From positions 62,001-126,000 of the forward strand of contig JASBSZ010000026.1 in NCBI GenBank assembly GCA_030148665.1: DNA of 64,000 bases, read 5' to 3'. This DNA comes from Alphaproteobacteria bacterium. GTDB taxonomy: Bacteria > Pseudomonadota > Alphaproteobacteria > Rhodobacterales > Rhodobacteraceae. Positions 46,325 to 56,222 of this stretch are shown in pieces (positions within the stretch are counted from its first letter, which is position 1; every line of letters starts with the position of its first letter). Both the position numbers and the translations under genes were made by a program. The notes under the pieces were generated by a model that did not search any database, had not been told where the DNA came from, and worked only from the letters and a program-made list of their open reading frames with translations.

Positions 46325-46931
46325 TTTCCGCTATCCTTTTCCTGAGATCCGCGATCACGCGCGCGACCTCGGCCCTGGCCCATTCGGGGGTCCGCGTTTC
46401 TATCACATAATCGGCGCGCGCACGTTTTTCCGAATCCGGCATCTGTTTGGCCAGGATGCGGTCCAGATGTGCCTGGTCCATCCCCGGCCGCTCCAGAACG
46501 CGGGCGCGCTGAACATCCGGCGGTGCGGTCACGACCAGGGTCGCGTCAACCGCGCGGTCGCCACCGGTTTCAAACAGCAATGGCACGTCCACGACCACGA
46601 TGTCGTGGCCTTCACGTCCGGCCCTGTCGATGAAATCGGCCCGGTCCCGTGCGACCAGAGGATGGACGATGGATTCGATGCGGCCGAGCGCGCTGTCATC
46701 CCGGGCAATCCATTCCCGCAGGCGGGCACGATCCAGCCCCTGCGGGCCAACCGCCTGCGGGCATATTTCCCCGACAGGCCCGACTGCGGCGCCGTCAGGC
46801 CCATAAAGGCGATGCACCGCGGCGTCGGCGTCCCAGACGGGTATGCCCGCCTCACGGAAAAAACCGGCGGTCGTGGATTTTCCCATCCCGATCGAGCCGG
46901 TGAGACCCAGAACAAGGGGGCGTCGGCTCAT
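46317..46931 (-). CDS. coaE: Dephospho-CoA kinase
   Basis: A 204-residue kinase for the last step of coenzyme A synthesis. The P-loop [12 protein letters not shown] is at 9-20, the substrate lid begins at [11 protein letters not shown], and [13 protein letters not shown] is the family Walker-B-like motif. Start ATG at 46931, overlapping the aroE stop by 4 bases; its end overlaps dnaQ. Confidence 0.95.
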   Translation of the reverse strand: MSRRPLVLGLTGSIGMGKSTTAGFFREAGIPVWDADAAVHRLYGPDGAAVGPVGEICPQAVGPQGLDRARLREWIARDDSALGRIESIVHPLVARDRADFIDRAGREGHDIVVVDVPLLFETGGDRAVDATLVVTAPPDVQRARVLERPGMDQAHLDRILAKQMPDSEKRARADYVIETRTPEWARAEVARVIADLRKRIAENA

Positions 46932-47764
46932 TTCCCGAGAACCTCGTCACGCAGCGCATCATCGACCTCGGGGCGTATGCCGAACCAGCTTTCAAAGCCC
47001 GGCACGGCCTGGTGCAGCAACATGCCAAGCCCGTCCACCGTCTGACAGCCGCGTTTTTCCGCCTCGATCAACAGCGGGGTTTGCAGGGGCGTATAGACGA
47101 TGTCGGTCACCAGCGCGCCTCGCGGCAGATGGTCCAGCGGAATGTTCAGGGGCGGTTCCCCCTCCATGCCCAGAGAGGTCGTATTCACCAGCGTTCCGAT
47201 TCCTGCCATGGCGGCGGGCGCATGCGTCCAGTCAACCACCGTGATGCGCGCACCGAAATGTTCGGCCAGCATCTCGGCCCGGCTGCGGGTGCGGTTGACC
47301 AGCAGGATTTCCGGTGCGCCTTCGCCCAGCAGGGCCGAAATGATCGCCCGCGAGGCCCCCCCGGCCCCGATTACCATGGCTGGCGCAACTCGGGCGCTCC
47401 ATTCGGGGGCTTTCTGGCGGATATTGGCGACAAACCCGTATCCATCGGTATTGTCGGCCTGTATCCGCCCATCCTTGCGAAAGGTCAGGGTGTTCGCGGC
47501 CCCGATCAGGGCAGCCTCGTCGGTTATGACATCGGCAAAGGCCAGTGCGGTTTCCTTGAACGGCAGGGTGATGTTGACACCCCTGAATCCCAGGCGGACC
47601 AGCGCGTCGATTCCCTTGGCAAAGTGATCGCGTGACAGGCCGATGGGGATATAATAGCCCGGTATCTGGTATTTCCGCAGCCAGTAACCATGAACCCTGG
47701 GCGAAAGACTGTGCGCGATAGGCGAACCGATGACGGCTGCCAGCGGAATGGATCCCGTTGTCAT
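46928..47764 (-). CDS. aroE: Shikimate dehydrogenase
   Basis: A 278-residue NADP-dependent enzyme that reduces dehydroshikimate in aromatic amino acid synthesis. The substrate site SPIAHSLSPRVHGYWL at 14-29, NITLPFKE with the catalytic lysine, NTDGYGF, the nucleotide loop IGAGGASRAII and VNRTRSR are all present. Length is normal. Coupled by 4-base overlaps to maf upstream and coaE downstream. Confidence 0.96.
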   Translation of the reverse strand: MTTGSIPLAAVIGSPIAHSLSPRVHGYWLRKYQIPGYYIPIGLSRDHFAKGIDALVRLGFRGVNITLPFKETALAFADVITDEAALIGAANTLTFRKDGRIQADNTDGYGFVANIRQKAPEWSARVAPAMVIGAGGASRAIISALLGEGAPEILLVNRTRSRAEMLAEHFGARITVVDWTHAPAAMAGIGTLVNTTSLGMEGEPPLNIPLDHLPRGALVTDIVYTPLQTPLLIEAEKRGCQTVDGLGMLLHQAVPGFESWFGIRPEVDDALRDEVLGK

Positions 47765-48360
47765 TTTTCAATATGCCCCGCTTGCGTCAGGTATCCGAGA
47801 ACGTCGATCAGCGGCATACCCAGAACAGTGAAATAATCGCCTTCGACAGACGAAAATAGCCTGACGCCATAACCTTCCAGTTGATAACAACCAACCGTTG
47901 TCAGGATACTCCTTTCCACGCGGGCGAGGTAGTCGTCAAGAAAGCTGTCCGAGAAATCCCGCATGACAAGGCGTGCTGTCCCCACATGGCGCCAGACGGC
48001 ACGCCCTTCGCGGGCGATCACCGCAGCCGAGTGCAGGAAATGTTCACGACCCCGCAGGCGCTGCAATTGTGCACGCGCCTCGGACAGGTCGGCCGGCTTG
48101 GCCAGCACTTCGCCCCCGTGTTCCAGCACCTGATCGGACCCGATCACCACCGCCGCCGGATAACGGCCCGATACCTGCCGGGCCTTGGCGTCGGCCAGCG
48201 CATCGGCAATATCGCGCGGGCTGGTTCCCTGCGACGACAACGCCGCCCGGTGTGCTGCCTCGTCGATACGTGCGGGCACCATGCGAAAGGCTACTTGCGC
48301 ATTTTCAAGCATCTGCCGGCGGGCAGATGACGACGACGCCAGGATGAGAGGTTCAGACAT
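47761..48360 (-). CDS. maf: Maf-family nucleotide pyrophosphatase
   Basis: A 199-residue house-cleaning nucleotide hydrolase. The start LILASSSSARRQML and the motifs IGSDQVLEHGG and GCYQLEGYGVRLF with EGDYFTVLGMPL are those of Maf proteins. The substrate subgroup (dTTP/UTP or m7GTP) cannot be fixed from reading alone; the VGCYQLEG wording suits the YceF-like type. It is the first gene left of the probable origin. Confidence 0.94.
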   Translation of the reverse strand: MSEPLILASSSSARRQMLENAQVAFRMVPARIDEAAHRAALSSQGTSPRDIADALADAKARQVSGRYPAAVVIGSDQVLEHGGEVLAKPADLSEARAQLQRLRGREHFLHSAAVIAREGRAVWRHVGTARLVMRDFSDSFLDDYLARVERSILTTVGCYQLEGYGVRLFSSVEGDYFTVLGMPLIDVLGYLTQAGHIEK

Positions 48361-48783
48361 CTGGACAACCCTGTGAACAAGTCTCGGATGAAATCTACGG
48401 AATCGGCGTTCCTTACGGGATTTGCACGAATTCGGTAATCCGTAAATGTTTCACCTCGCAATTTTCCACAAGGGACAATTTCATACCGCGCTGTGAACAA
48501 ACAGGCGATGATTTGTCAGACCTGTACCAATCGGCATCCATTCACAATTTTTTCCACAGCTTCGGTCATATCAACACACTGATAATAAACGGTAATTTAT
48601 ATTTTTTCAGTTTGCGGAACATGTTTGTGAACATTGATCTGCCATTTGCCCCGGGCATGTCTGTCTGTGGACAATCTCTTGATCCCCGATTTTACACTGT
48701 CTCTTAAACAACCACTACTTTCTCTTTTCATTCTTTTATATTACGAAGCCCGACAAACCAGCTCGGGAAAAGTCGGATCGATC
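48361..48783. other. Probable chromosomal replication origin oriC
   Basis: A 423-base AT-rich gene-free interval between maf and hemJ, both transcribed outwards. DnaA-box-like 9-mers: TGTGAACAA at 48372-48380 and 48492-48500, TTTTCCACA at 48462-48470 and 48550-48558, TGTGAACAT at 48626-48634, TGTGGACAA at 48666-48674; weaker forms at 48360-48368 and 48538-48546. An A/T-rich stretch at 48581-48609 could be the unwinding element. parS sites and parA-parB follow 3-8 kb to the right. No coding frame of note is present. Confidence 0.85.
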
Positions 48784-49236
48784 ATGTGGGATTTTCTTGC
48801 CAGCGCCTATCCGTGGATCAAGGCGTTGCATATCATTTCCGTCATCACCTGGATGGCCGGAATGTTCTATCTGCCGCGTCTTTTCGTGTATCACGTCGAA
48901 TCCGCCGGCCAGCAGGGCGAGATGGCAGAAATCTTTCAGGTGATGGAACGCAAGCTGCTGCGCATCATCATCAACCCGGCATCGATTGCGACATGGACAT
49001 TCGGCCTGTTGCTGGTCCTGACACCGGGCATTGTTGACTGGTCCCAGGGATGGCCTTGGGTCAAGGCGGTGATGGTGCTGATCATGACATGGTTCCATCA
49101 CTGGCTGGGCAGACGGCGCAAGGAACTGATGAACGGTACCTGCACGATCACCGGGCGAACCTTTCGCCTGATGAACGAGGTTCCGACCATCCTGATGATC
49201 GTCATCGTTTTCATGGTGGTGACCAAGCCGTTCTAG
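48784..49236 (+). CDS. hemJ: Protoporphyrinogen oxidase HemJ
   Basis: A 150-residue membrane enzyme that oxidises protoporphyrinogen IX, the step before HemH. Four hydrophobic segments are visible; His16 in WIKALHIISVITWMAGMFYLPRLFVYH and the later KLLRIIINPA and WVKAVMVLIMTWFHHW motifs are family signatures of the UPF0093/HemJ group. Start ATG at 48784; the longer frame from 48634 would run through the origin and lacks a ribosome binding site. First gene right of the probable oriC. Confidence 0.93.
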   Translation: MWDFLASAYPWIKALHIISVITWMAGMFYLPRLFVYHVESAGQQGEMAEIFQVMERKLLRIIINPASIATWTFGLLLVLTPGIVDWSQGWPWVKAVMVLIMTWFHHWLGRRRKELMNGTCTITGRTFRLMNEVPTILMIVIVFMVVTKPF

Positions 49237-49378
49237 GCCCGTAAAGGGGCGTTTGACTCGGCGGGTCATGTCGGTGTAGTTGTTGGCCAGTCCGGCCGTC
49301 CGGCCAGAATGACGCTTCCATATATGATCAGCCACAGGCCGTCGGGTCGCTTACCCGTTGGCGAACGCGGAAATTCCC

Positions 49379-50650
49379 ATGACCCAGGAAAAGGTGTTCC
49401 TTTCGGAACTGAAAAAGAAAAGCCCGGCAGATCTGCTGAAGATGGCCGAAGAGCTGGAAATCGAAAACGCATCGTCAATGCGCAAGGGGAACATGCTGTT
49501 CGGCATCCTCAAGGCGCTGGCCGAGGAAGAGGTCGAAATCTCGGGCGATGGCGTGCTTGAGGTCATGCAGGACGGGTTCGGTTTTCTCAGATCGCCGGAA
49601 TCGAACTATCTGCCGGGGCCGGAAGATATCTATGTCAGCCCGGAACAGATCAGGAAGTTTTCGCTGCGCACTGGCGACACGATCGAGGGGGTCATACGGG
49701 CGCCGCGTGAAAACGAACGCTATTTTGCGCTGGTCAAGGTATCGCAGATCAATTTCGAGGATCCCGAACAGGCCCGGCACAAGGTACATTTCGATGATCT
49801 GACGCCGCTTTATCCCGACGAGCGGCTGAAAATGGAAATCGAGGGCACCAAGGTCAAGGACCAGACCGCCCGCGTGATCGACCTGGTCGCCCCTATCGGC
49901 AAGGGCCAGCGGTCGTTGATCGTTGCGCCGCCGCGTACCGGCAAGACCGTCATCCTGCAGAATATCGCCCATTCTATCGCGGCCAACCACCCCGAGGTCT
50001 TTCTGATCGTTCTGCTGATCGACGAGCGGCCCGAGGAAGTCACCGACATGCAGCGCAACGTCAAGGGCGAGGTTGTCTCGTCCACCTTTGACGAGGCCGC
50101 ATCACGGCATGTTGCGGTATCGGAAATGGTGATCGAAAAGGCCAAGCGCCTGGTCGAGCACAAGCGTGACGTCGTGATCCTGCTGGATTCGATCACCCGT
50201 CTGGGCCGCGCCTACAATACCGTCGTGCCCAGCTCGGGCAAGGTGCTGACCGGGGGTGTCGATGCCAACGCCCTGCAACGCCCGAAACGGTTTTTCGGCG
50301 CCGCCCGCAACATCGAAGAGGGCGGCTCGCTCACCATCATCGCAACCGCGTTGATCGAGACCGGCAGCCGCATGGACGAGGTCATATTCGAGGAATTCAA
50401 GGGCACCGGCAACAGCGAGCTGGTTCTTGACCGCAAGGTAGCGGACAAGCGCGTGTTCCCGGCAATCGACATACTCAAATCCGGAACGCGCAAGGAAGAG
50501 CTGCTGGTGGACAAGGGCGATCTGACGAAAACCTACGTCCTGCGCCGCATCCTGAACCCGATGGGTACGACGGACGCAATCGAATTCCTGCTGAGCAAGT
50601 TGAAACAGACCAAGAGCAACGCGGAATTCTTTGATTCAATGAACACCTGA
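49379..50650 (+). CDS. rho: Transcription termination factor Rho
   Basis: A 423-residue RNA-dependent helicase that ends transcription. The N-terminal RNA-binding cold-shock-like domain (about 48-120, [30 protein letters not shown]) precedes the ATPase core: P-loop [11 protein letters not shown] at about 176-186, Walker [18 protein letters not shown]-loop [19 protein letters not shown]. The ATG at 49379 is chosen over a TTG seven codons upstream. Rho next to the mnmE-mnmG-rsmG-parAB block is the usual arrangement. Confidence 0.97.
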   Translation: MTQEKVFLSELKKKSPADLLKMAEELEIENASSMRKGNMLFGILKALAEEEVEISGDGVLEVMQDGFGFLRSPESNYLPGPEDIYVSPEQIRKFSLRTGDTIEGVIRAPRENERYFALVKVSQINFEDPEQARHKVHFDDLTPLYPDERLKMEIEGTKVKDQTARVIDLVAPIGKGQRSLIVAPPRTGKTVILQNIAHSIAANHPEVFLIVLLIDERPEEVTDMQRNVKGEVVSSTFDEAASRHVAVSEMVIEKAKRLVEHKRDVVILLDSITRLGRAYNTVVPSSGKVLTGGVDANALQRPKRFFGAARNIEEGGSLTIIATALIETGSRMDEVIFEEFKGTGNSELVLDRKVADKRVFPAIDILKSGTRKEELLVDKGDLTKTYVLRRILNPMGTTDAIEFLLSKLKQTKSNAEFFDSMNT

Positions 50651-50679
50651 GCACGGCCAGGGCCGGGCAGGGGGTCGTC

Positions 50680-51975
50680 ATGGACACGATTTTTGCGCTT
50701 GCCACTGCCAGGGGCAAGGCCGGTCTGGCGGTCGTCAGGGTATCAGGGCCGCGTGCCTTGCAGGCGGGCGAGGCCATGGCCGGCACGTTGCCTGCCGCAA
50801 GGGGTATGGCGCTGAGGCGTTTGCGGGATGGCGAGGGCAACGTCCTGGATGATGCGCTGGTACTGCGGTTTGAACGGGGCGCCAGCTTTACCGGCGAGGA
50901 CGTGGTCGAATTTCACCTTCATGGCAGTACCGCCGTGGTCAATGCGGTGCTTGACCGGCTTGCCGGAATGGCGGGTTTGCGGCAGGCCGAGGCGGGTGAG
51001 TTTACCCGCCGTGCGCTGGAAAACGGCTGTCTCGATCTCAGCCAGGTCGAGGGGCTGGCCGACCTGATCGAATCCGAAACCGAGGCGCAGCGAAAACAGG
51101 CCTTGCGGGTGTTCGAGGGTGCATTGGGCAAGCTGGTCGATGGGTGGCGAAAGGATCTGATCCGGGCCGCCGCGCTGCTCGAGGCGACACTCGATTTTGC
51201 CGACGAGGATGTCCCCGTCGATGTCGCGCCCGAGGTTCTGTCGCTGCTGTCGCGCGTGAGACAGGCCCTGAGGGCCGAGATCAATGGCAGCCATGTCGCC
51301 GAACGCCTGCGCGACGGTTTCGAGGTAGCCATCGTCGGCAAGCCGAACATCGGCAAATCCACCCTGCTGAACCGGCTGGCCGGGCGAGAGGCGGCGATAA
51401 CCTCGTCGGTTGCAGGAACCACGCGCGATGTGATCGAGGTAAGGATGGATCTGCACGGCCTGCCGGTGACGTTGCTGGACACGGCCGGCCTGCGCGAGAC
51501 GAACGACCCGGTCGAGGGATTGGGCGTGGCGCGGGCGCGCAAACGTGCCGAACAGGCTGACCTCAGGGTGTTTCTGGTCGACGACGACGGGGTTGCGCCG
51601 CTTGACGTCAGTTTTGCCGAAGGCGATCTCGTGGTATATGGAAAGGCAGATTTATATAATAATAACAATACGTTATCCGTATCCGGCTTAACGGGTGAAG
51701 GGATTGATAATCTGATCTCGAAGATATCGCAAACCCTCGAATCGCGGGTTGCCGAGGCCGCAACAGCAACGCGTTTGCGACACAGAAAGGCTATGGAAAA
51801 GGCGGCAACCCTTTTGGAATCGGCCGCGGTTCATGTAAGAAGGGGACCCGAGGTGACCGAACTTGCGGCCGAGGATCTGCGGCTGGCGACCCGGGCGCTG
51901 GATTCGCTGGTCGGGCGGGTTGACGTAGAGGATTTGCTGGATGAAATCTTTGCCAGTTTCTGCATTGGAAAATGA
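50680..51975 (+). CDS. mnmE: tRNA uridine-5-carboxymethylaminomethyl modification GTPase MnmE
   Basis: A 431-residue GTPase that, with MnmG, modifies the wobble uridine of several tRNAs. The N-terminal folate-binding domain ([22 protein letters not shown]), the G domain (GKPNIGKST at about 220-228, DTAGLRET) and the C-terminal FCIGK with its cysteine are present. The G4 motif, normally NKxD, reads GKAD here, and the codons just after it (YNNNNTLS, 51648-51675) are unusually AT-rich. Length is normal. It is followed after 3 bases by mnmG. Confidence 0.95.
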   Translation: MDTIFALATARGKAGLAVVRVSGPRALQAGEAMAGTLPAARGMALRRLRDGEGNVLDDALVLRFERGASFTGEDVVEFHLHGSTAVVNAVLDRLAGMAGLRQAEAGEFTRRALENGCLDLSQVEGLADLIESETEAQRKQALRVFEGALGKLVDGWRKDLIRAAALLEATLDFADEDVPVDVAPEVLSLLSRVRQALRAEINGSHVAERLRDGFEVAIVGKPNIGKSTLLNRLAGREAAITSSVAGTTRDVIEVRMDLHGLPVTLLDTAGLRETNDPVEGLGVARARKRAEQADLRVFLVDDDGVAPLDVSFAEGDLVVYGKADLYNNNNTLSVSGLTGEGIDNLISKISQTLESRVAEAATATRLRHRKAMEKAATLLESAAVHVRRGPEVTELAAEDLRLATRALDSLVGRVDVEDLLDEIFASFCIGK

Positions 51976-51978
51976 GGA

Positions 51979-53856
51979 ATGTTTCACGTGAAACATGGGA
52001 CGTTCGATGTCATCGTTATCGGAGGCGGCCACGCGGGCGCCGATGCAGCCCACGCGGCGGCGCGCCTGGGGGTGAGAACTGCGCTTGTCACGCATGAATT
52101 CAGCAAGATTGGTGAAATGTCATGCAACCCGGCCATAGGCGGTTTGGGTAAAGGGCATCTGGTGCGTGAAATCGATGCGCTTGATGGCCTGATGGGGCGG
52201 GTGGCCGATCGGGCCGGCATCCAGTTCCGGCTGTTGAACCGGCGCAAGGGCCCCGCGGTGCAGGGTCCGCGGGCGCAGACGGATCGCGCGTTGTACAAGG
52301 CCGCCATGCAGCAGGAGATCCGCGCAACGCCCGGATTGCAGGTGATCGAGGGAGAAGTCAGTGACCTGCTAATCAAGGCCGGGCGTGTACAGGGAATCAG
52401 GCTTGCCGACGGCAGTGAAATTTCCTGTGGCCATGTGGTCCTGACCACGGGAACATTCCTGCGCGGCGTGATCCATATCGGCGATCAGCGGCAACCGGGC
52501 GGCCGCATGGGCGACCGGCCGGCCATTCCTCTTGCTCGGCGGATCGAGGATCTTGGCCTGCCGCTGGGCCGGCTCAAGACAGGAACACCGCCTCGGCTCG
52601 ACGGTCGAACCGTTAACTGGGATGTTCTCGATAAACAGCCCGGAGATGACGACCCGGTCATGTTTTCCTTTCTGTCCGCCGGGCCAACCGCGCGTCAGGT
52701 TTCGTGCGCGATTACCCACACCAACGAGACGACACATGGGATCATTCGGGAAAACCTGGAAAGATCAGCGATGTATGGGGGCCATATCTCGGGTGTGGGA
52801 CCCCGATATTGCCCTTCGATCGAGGACAAGATCGTCCGGTTTTCAGAAAAACCCTCGCACCAGATCTTTCTCGAACCCGAGGGGCTGAACACGCATATCG
52901 TCTATCCCAACGGTATTTCGACCTCCCTTCCGGTCGAGGTACAGCAACAATATGTTGCATCCATTCGCGGCCTTGAGAATACCGTGATCACCCAGCCAGG
53001 CTATGCCATTGAATATGACTATGTTGACCCGCGCGCGCTGCGCCCGACGCTCGAGGTCAGGGCCGTGAAAGGGTTGTATCTGGCCGGGCAGATCAACGGC
53101 ACCACCGGGTACGAGGAGGCAGCCGCACAGGGCCTGGTCGCCGGGCTGAACGCCGCGAGCGCGGCAAGGGGAGGTGACGAGATCGTCTTTGCCCGATCCG
53201 AGGCATATATCGGTGTCATGATCGACGACCTCGTAACACGCGGGGTGGCCGAGCCCTACAGGATGTTTACCTCGCGCGCTGAATTCAGGCTGTCATTGCG
53301 GGCGGATAACGCCGATCAGCGGCTGACCGCGCGTGGAATCGAAATTGGCTGCGTTTCGCAGCGTCGCGTGCGCGCCTTTTACGAAAAGATGGAAGCCCTT
53401 GAAAAAGCTAAGAATATCCTGATGGATGTAGGGATGACGCCATCGCAGGCCAGCAAGGTCGGGCTCAAGATCAATCAAGACGGGATAAGGAGAAACGGAT
53501 TCGATCTGTTGGCCTATCCCGATATCGATTGGGCGCGGCTGGGCGATATCTGGCCCGAGCTGAGACAGGTAGATCCCGATATTGCCGCGCAGGTCGAACG
53601 TGACGCGCTGTATTCAAACTATATCGAGCGGCAGGAAAGGGACGTCGCCGCGCTCCGGCGTGACGAGGCGCAAAAGATTCCCGAAGATTTCGACTATGAC
53701 ACCCTGTCCGGCCTTTCCAAGGAGTTACGTAGCAAACTTGAACATGTACGACCGGCGAATCTGGCGCAGGCCGCACGGATCGACGGCATGACCCCGGCAG
53801 CACTGACATTGCTGCTGGGCCGAATCAGGCGCGATGGCGCCCGGAAATCGGCATGA
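51979..53856 (+). CDS. mnmG: tRNA uridine-5-carboxymethylaminomethyl modification enzyme MnmG (GidA)
   Basis: A 625-residue FAD enzyme, partner of MnmE. The FAD-binding loop [21 protein letters not shown] is at about 11-31, followed by [34 protein letters not shown], and [16 protein letters not shown], all family signatures. A perfect parS site overlaps the first codons, so the N-terminus reads MFHVKH. Its stop overlaps the rsmG start by 4 bases. Confidence 0.97.
   Translation: MFHVKHGTFDVIVIGGGHAGADAAHAAARLGVRTALVTHEFSKIGEMSCNPAIGGLGKGHLVREIDALDGLMGRVADRAGIQFRLLNRRKGPAVQGPRAQTDRALYKAAMQQEIRATPGLQVIEGEVSDLLIKAGRVQGIRLADGSEISCGHVVLTTGTFLRGVIHIGDQRQPGGRMGDRPAIPLARRIEDLGLPLGRLKTGTPPRLDGRTVNWDVLDKQPGDDDPVMFSFLSAGPTARQVSCAITHTNETTHGIIRENLERSAMYGGHISGVGPRYCPSIEDKIVRFSEKPSHQIFLEPEGLNTHIVYPNGISTSLPVEVQQQYVASIRGLENTVITQPGYAIEYDYVDPRALRPTLEVRAVKGLYLAGQINGTTGYEEAAAQGLVAGLNAASAARGGDEIVFARSEAYIGVMIDDLVTRGVAEPYRMFTSRAEFRLSLRADNADQRLTARGIEIGCVSQRRVRAFYEKMEALEKAKNILMDVGMTPSQASKVGLKINQDGIRRNGFDLLAYPDIDWARLGDIWPELRQVDPDIAAQVERDALYSNYIERQERDVAALRRDEAQKIPEDFDYDTLSGLSKELRSKLEHVRPANLAQAARIDGMTPAALTLLLGRIRRDGARKSA
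51980..51995. promoter_or_regulatory. parS site 1 (ParB-binding centromere)
   Basis: TGTTTCACGTGAAACA is a perfect 16-base palindrome identical to the bacterial parS consensus. It begins on the second base of the mnmG start codon and encodes residues 1-6 of MnmG. Confidence 0.95.
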
Positions 53857-54488
53857 GCGGCTCGGGGTCCGAGAGCGAGATATTTCGCCGGACGTTCGAT
53901 GTTTCACGTGAAACATTGACCAGGCTCGATCGCTATCGCCAGATGCTGGACAAGTGGAACAAGACGATAAACCTTGTTTCCGGCACGACCATGGCCGATG
54001 TCTGGACCAGGCATTTCGCCGACTCCGCCCAGATCTGGCGGCTTTGCCCCGAAAACGCGACAAAATGGGTGGATCTGGGGAGCGGCGGCGGCTTTCCAGG
54101 CCTCGTGATCGCTGTCGTTGCCGCCGAAAAAAGACCCGAATTGTCGGTAACCCTGGTCGAAGCCGATAAACGCAAGGCCGCGTTCCTGCGCCAGGTGGCC
54201 GCCACGCTCGGCCTTGGGGTGCAGGTTATCGCAAGCCGCATCGAGGACATTCCGCCACTTGATACGGACATCATATCCGCGCGCGCGCTGGCGCCGCTGG
54301 CCAGATTGCTCGATCTTTCGGCGCCCCATCTGAATGACGGGGGAACATGTCTGTTTTCCAAGGGGGAATCGGTGGAATCCGAATTGACTGAAGCGCGGAA
54401 ATACTGGAAATTCACAATTGAAAAATCGCCCAGCATGACCAGCTCTGGCGGTATGATCCTGAAGATTGGAGACCTCGCGCGTGCCTGA
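53853..54488 (+). CDS. rsmG: 16S rRNA (guanine-527-N7) methyltransferase RsmG (GidB)
   Basis: A 211-residue SAM-dependent enzyme that methylates G527 of 16S rRNA. Motif I is [16 protein letters not shown] at about 68-83, followed by [18 protein letters not shown] and SARALAPL. The N-terminal part [34 protein letters not shown] is the family signature. A second perfect parS site lies inside the gene (residues 16-21, DVSRET). Coupled to mnmG (ATGA) and overlapping parA by 8 bases. Confidence 0.96.
   Translation: MSGSGSESEIFRRTFDVSRETLTRLDRYRQMLDKWNKTINLVSGTTMADVWTRHFADSAQIWRLCPENATKWVDLGSGGGFPGLVIAVVAAEKRPELSVTLVEADKRKAAFLRQVAATLGLGVQVIASRIEDIPPLDTDIISARALAPLARLLDLSAPHLNDGGTCLFSKGESVESELTEARKYWKFTIEKSPSMTSSGGMILKIGDLARA
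53900..53915. promoter_or_regulatory. parS site 2
   Basis: An exact second copy of TGTTTCACGTGAAACA inside rsmG, 1.9 kb from site 1 and in a different reading frame relation, so the match is not due to shared protein sequence. Confidence 0.95.
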
Positions 54489-55293
54489 CCTCAGCGAGAG
54501 CCGCAAGAAACCCAAGATCATTGCGATCGCCAACCAGAAGGGCGGAGTCGGCAAGACGACGACAGCCATCAATCTGGGCACCGCGCTGGCCGCAGTCGGG
54601 AAAAAGGTGCTGCTGATCGATATCGACCCCCAGGGAAACGCCTCGACGGGAATGGGAATCGAATCCGATCAACGAGACCTGACATCCTATGACTTGTTGT
54701 TGGGCGGCACGCCGATAGAAGATGTAGTATGCGAAACGCAGGTTCCCGGTTTGCTGATATCGCCGGCGACCACCGACCTGGCCTCGGCGGATATCGAGCT
54801 TGCCGGCGACAGGGCGCGCTCGGGCAAGCTGAGGAAATTGCTGCAGGGGCGGAATCTGGCGGCGTTCGGGCTGGATTTTGTGCTGATCGACTGCCCGCCA
54901 TCGCTGAATCTGCTGACCGTCAACGCGATGGTGGCAGCGGATTCCGTACTGGTTCCCCTCCAGTGTGAGTTCTTTGCCCTCGAAGGCCTGTCACAACTGA
55001 TGCTTTCGATCCGAGAGGTGCGTCAAAACCTGAACCCAGAGCTCAGAATCGAGGGGATCGTGCTGACCATGTATGATTCCCGCAACAACCTTTCCCATCA
55101 GGTGGAAAAGGATGTGCGCGAAAACATGGGCGATCTGGTTTTTCAGACGGTTATCCCGCGCAATGTCCGCCTGTCCGAGGCACCGTCTTACGCGATGCCC
55201 GCGCTGTTGTACGATCACACCAGCAAGGGTAGCATCGCCTATCAGAAGCTGGCGGCCGAAGTCTTGCGACGCAATCATCAGAAATCAGCATGA
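54481..55293 (+). CDS. parA: Chromosome-partitioning ATPase ParA (Soj)
   Basis: A 270-residue ParA-type ATPase. The deviant Walker A is KGGVGKTT at about 20-27, with VLLIDIDPQGNASTG and DFVLIDCPPSLNLLT as the following motifs. It drives origin segregation with ParB bound at parS. I chose the GTG at 54481, preceded by GGAG; the next upstream in-frame codon is a TTG five codons earlier. It overlaps rsmG by 8 bases and parB by 4. Confidence 0.97.
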   Translation: MPDLSESRKKPKIIAIANQKGGVGKTTTAINLGTALAAVGKKVLLIDIDPQGNASTGMGIESDQRDLTSYDLLLGGTPIEDVVCETQVPGLLISPATTDLASADIELAGDRARSGKLRKLLQGRNLAAFGLDFVLIDCPPSLNLLTVNAMVAADSVLVPLQCEFFALEGLSQLMLSIREVRQNLNPELRIEGIVLTMYDSRNNLSHQVEKDVRENMGDLVFQTVIPRNVRLSEAPSYAMPALLYDHTSKGSIAYQKLAAEVLRRNHQKSA

Positions 55294-56222
55294 CGCGCAG
55301 CAAAGGTTTGAAAACAATGACAAAACCGAAACAGAACAAGCGTGGACTAGGCCGGGGTCTTTCGGCGTTGATGGCCGATATGGATATGGAACAGCCGGTT
55401 TCCGACTCCGATGGCGGCAGGGGATCAAAGCCGGACATGCTGGTTCCCATCGAGAAACTGCATCCGAACCCGGACCAGCCCCGGCGCAGCTTTTCCAGGG
55501 ACGATCTGTCCGAACTGGCGGCGTCAATCCGCGAAAAGGGGATCATCCAGCCCCTGCTGGTGCGGGCCGATCCCGAAAAAACCGGCGATTATCAGATCGT
55601 TGCGGGCGAACGGCGCTGGCGCGCGGCGCAGATGGCCAACCTGCACGAGGTTCCCGTTCTCTTGCGCGACCTGAACGATACCGAGGTCATCGAGGTCGCC
55701 ATCATCGAAAACATCCAGCGCGCCGACCTCAACCCGGTTGAAGAGGCGGCCGGCTATCGCATGTTGATGGACCGGTTCGGACACACACAGGAAAAGCTGG
55801 CCGAGGCCCTGGGCAAGAGCCGCAGCCACATCGCCAACCTGCTGAGGTTGTTGAGCCTGCCGGACGAGGTGCTGACCTGGCTGCGCGAGGGCAAGTTGAC
55901 CGCGGGCCATGCCCGCGCCCTGATCACCGCGGACGACCCTGTTTCCCTGGCCGGCAAGGTCATCAGGAACGGCCTTTCCGTTCGCCAGACCGAGGCGCTG
56001 GTCAAACGACCCAGGACCACAGCGAAACGTAAAAATTCCCGTGAAAACAAGGCTGAAAAGGACGCTGATACAAGGGCGCTCGAACTGGATCTGTCCGCAA
56101 GCCTGGGTATGGAGGTTGAAATTCGCCATCAGACGGGAACGGAATCCGGGCTTGTGTCGGTGCGGTATGAAACGCTCGATCAGCTTGACACATTATGCCA
56201 GATCCTGACCCGCGCTGACTAA
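55290..56222 (+). CDS. parB: Chromosome-partitioning protein ParB (Spo0J)
   Basis: A 310-residue CTPase/DNA-binding protein that loads at parS. Near the N-terminus is the ParA-contact stretch KRGLGRGLSALMAD, then the CTP-binding ParB/Srx domain with GERRWRAAQMA and ENIQRADLNPVEEA, the helix-turn-helix TQEKLAEALGKSRSHIANLLRLL, and a C-terminal dimer domain. I give the ATG at 55290, which overlaps the parA stop; an ATG nine codons later (55317) is also plausible. The stop overlaps the convergent hemW stop by 4 bases. Confidence 0.96.
   Translation: MTRSKGLKTMTKPKQNKRGLGRGLSALMADMDMEQPVSDSDGGRGSKPDMLVPIEKLHPNPDQPRRSFSRDDLSELAASIREKGIIQPLLVRADPEKTGDYQIVAGERRWRAAQMANLHEVPVLLRDLNDTEVIEVAIIENIQRADLNPVEEAAGYRMLMDRFGHTQEKLAEALGKSRSHIANLLRLLSLPDEVLTWLREGKLTAGHARALITADDPVSLAGKVIRNGLSVRQTEALVKRPRTTAKRKNSRENKAEKDADTRALELDLSASLGMEVEIRHQTGTESGLVSVRYETLDQLDTLCQILTRAD

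Noticed and set aside
48634-48783. N-terminal extension of HemJ into the origin region
   Set aside because: The extra residues lack similarity to HemJ, run across DnaA boxes and have no ribosome binding site; the family start is at 48784.
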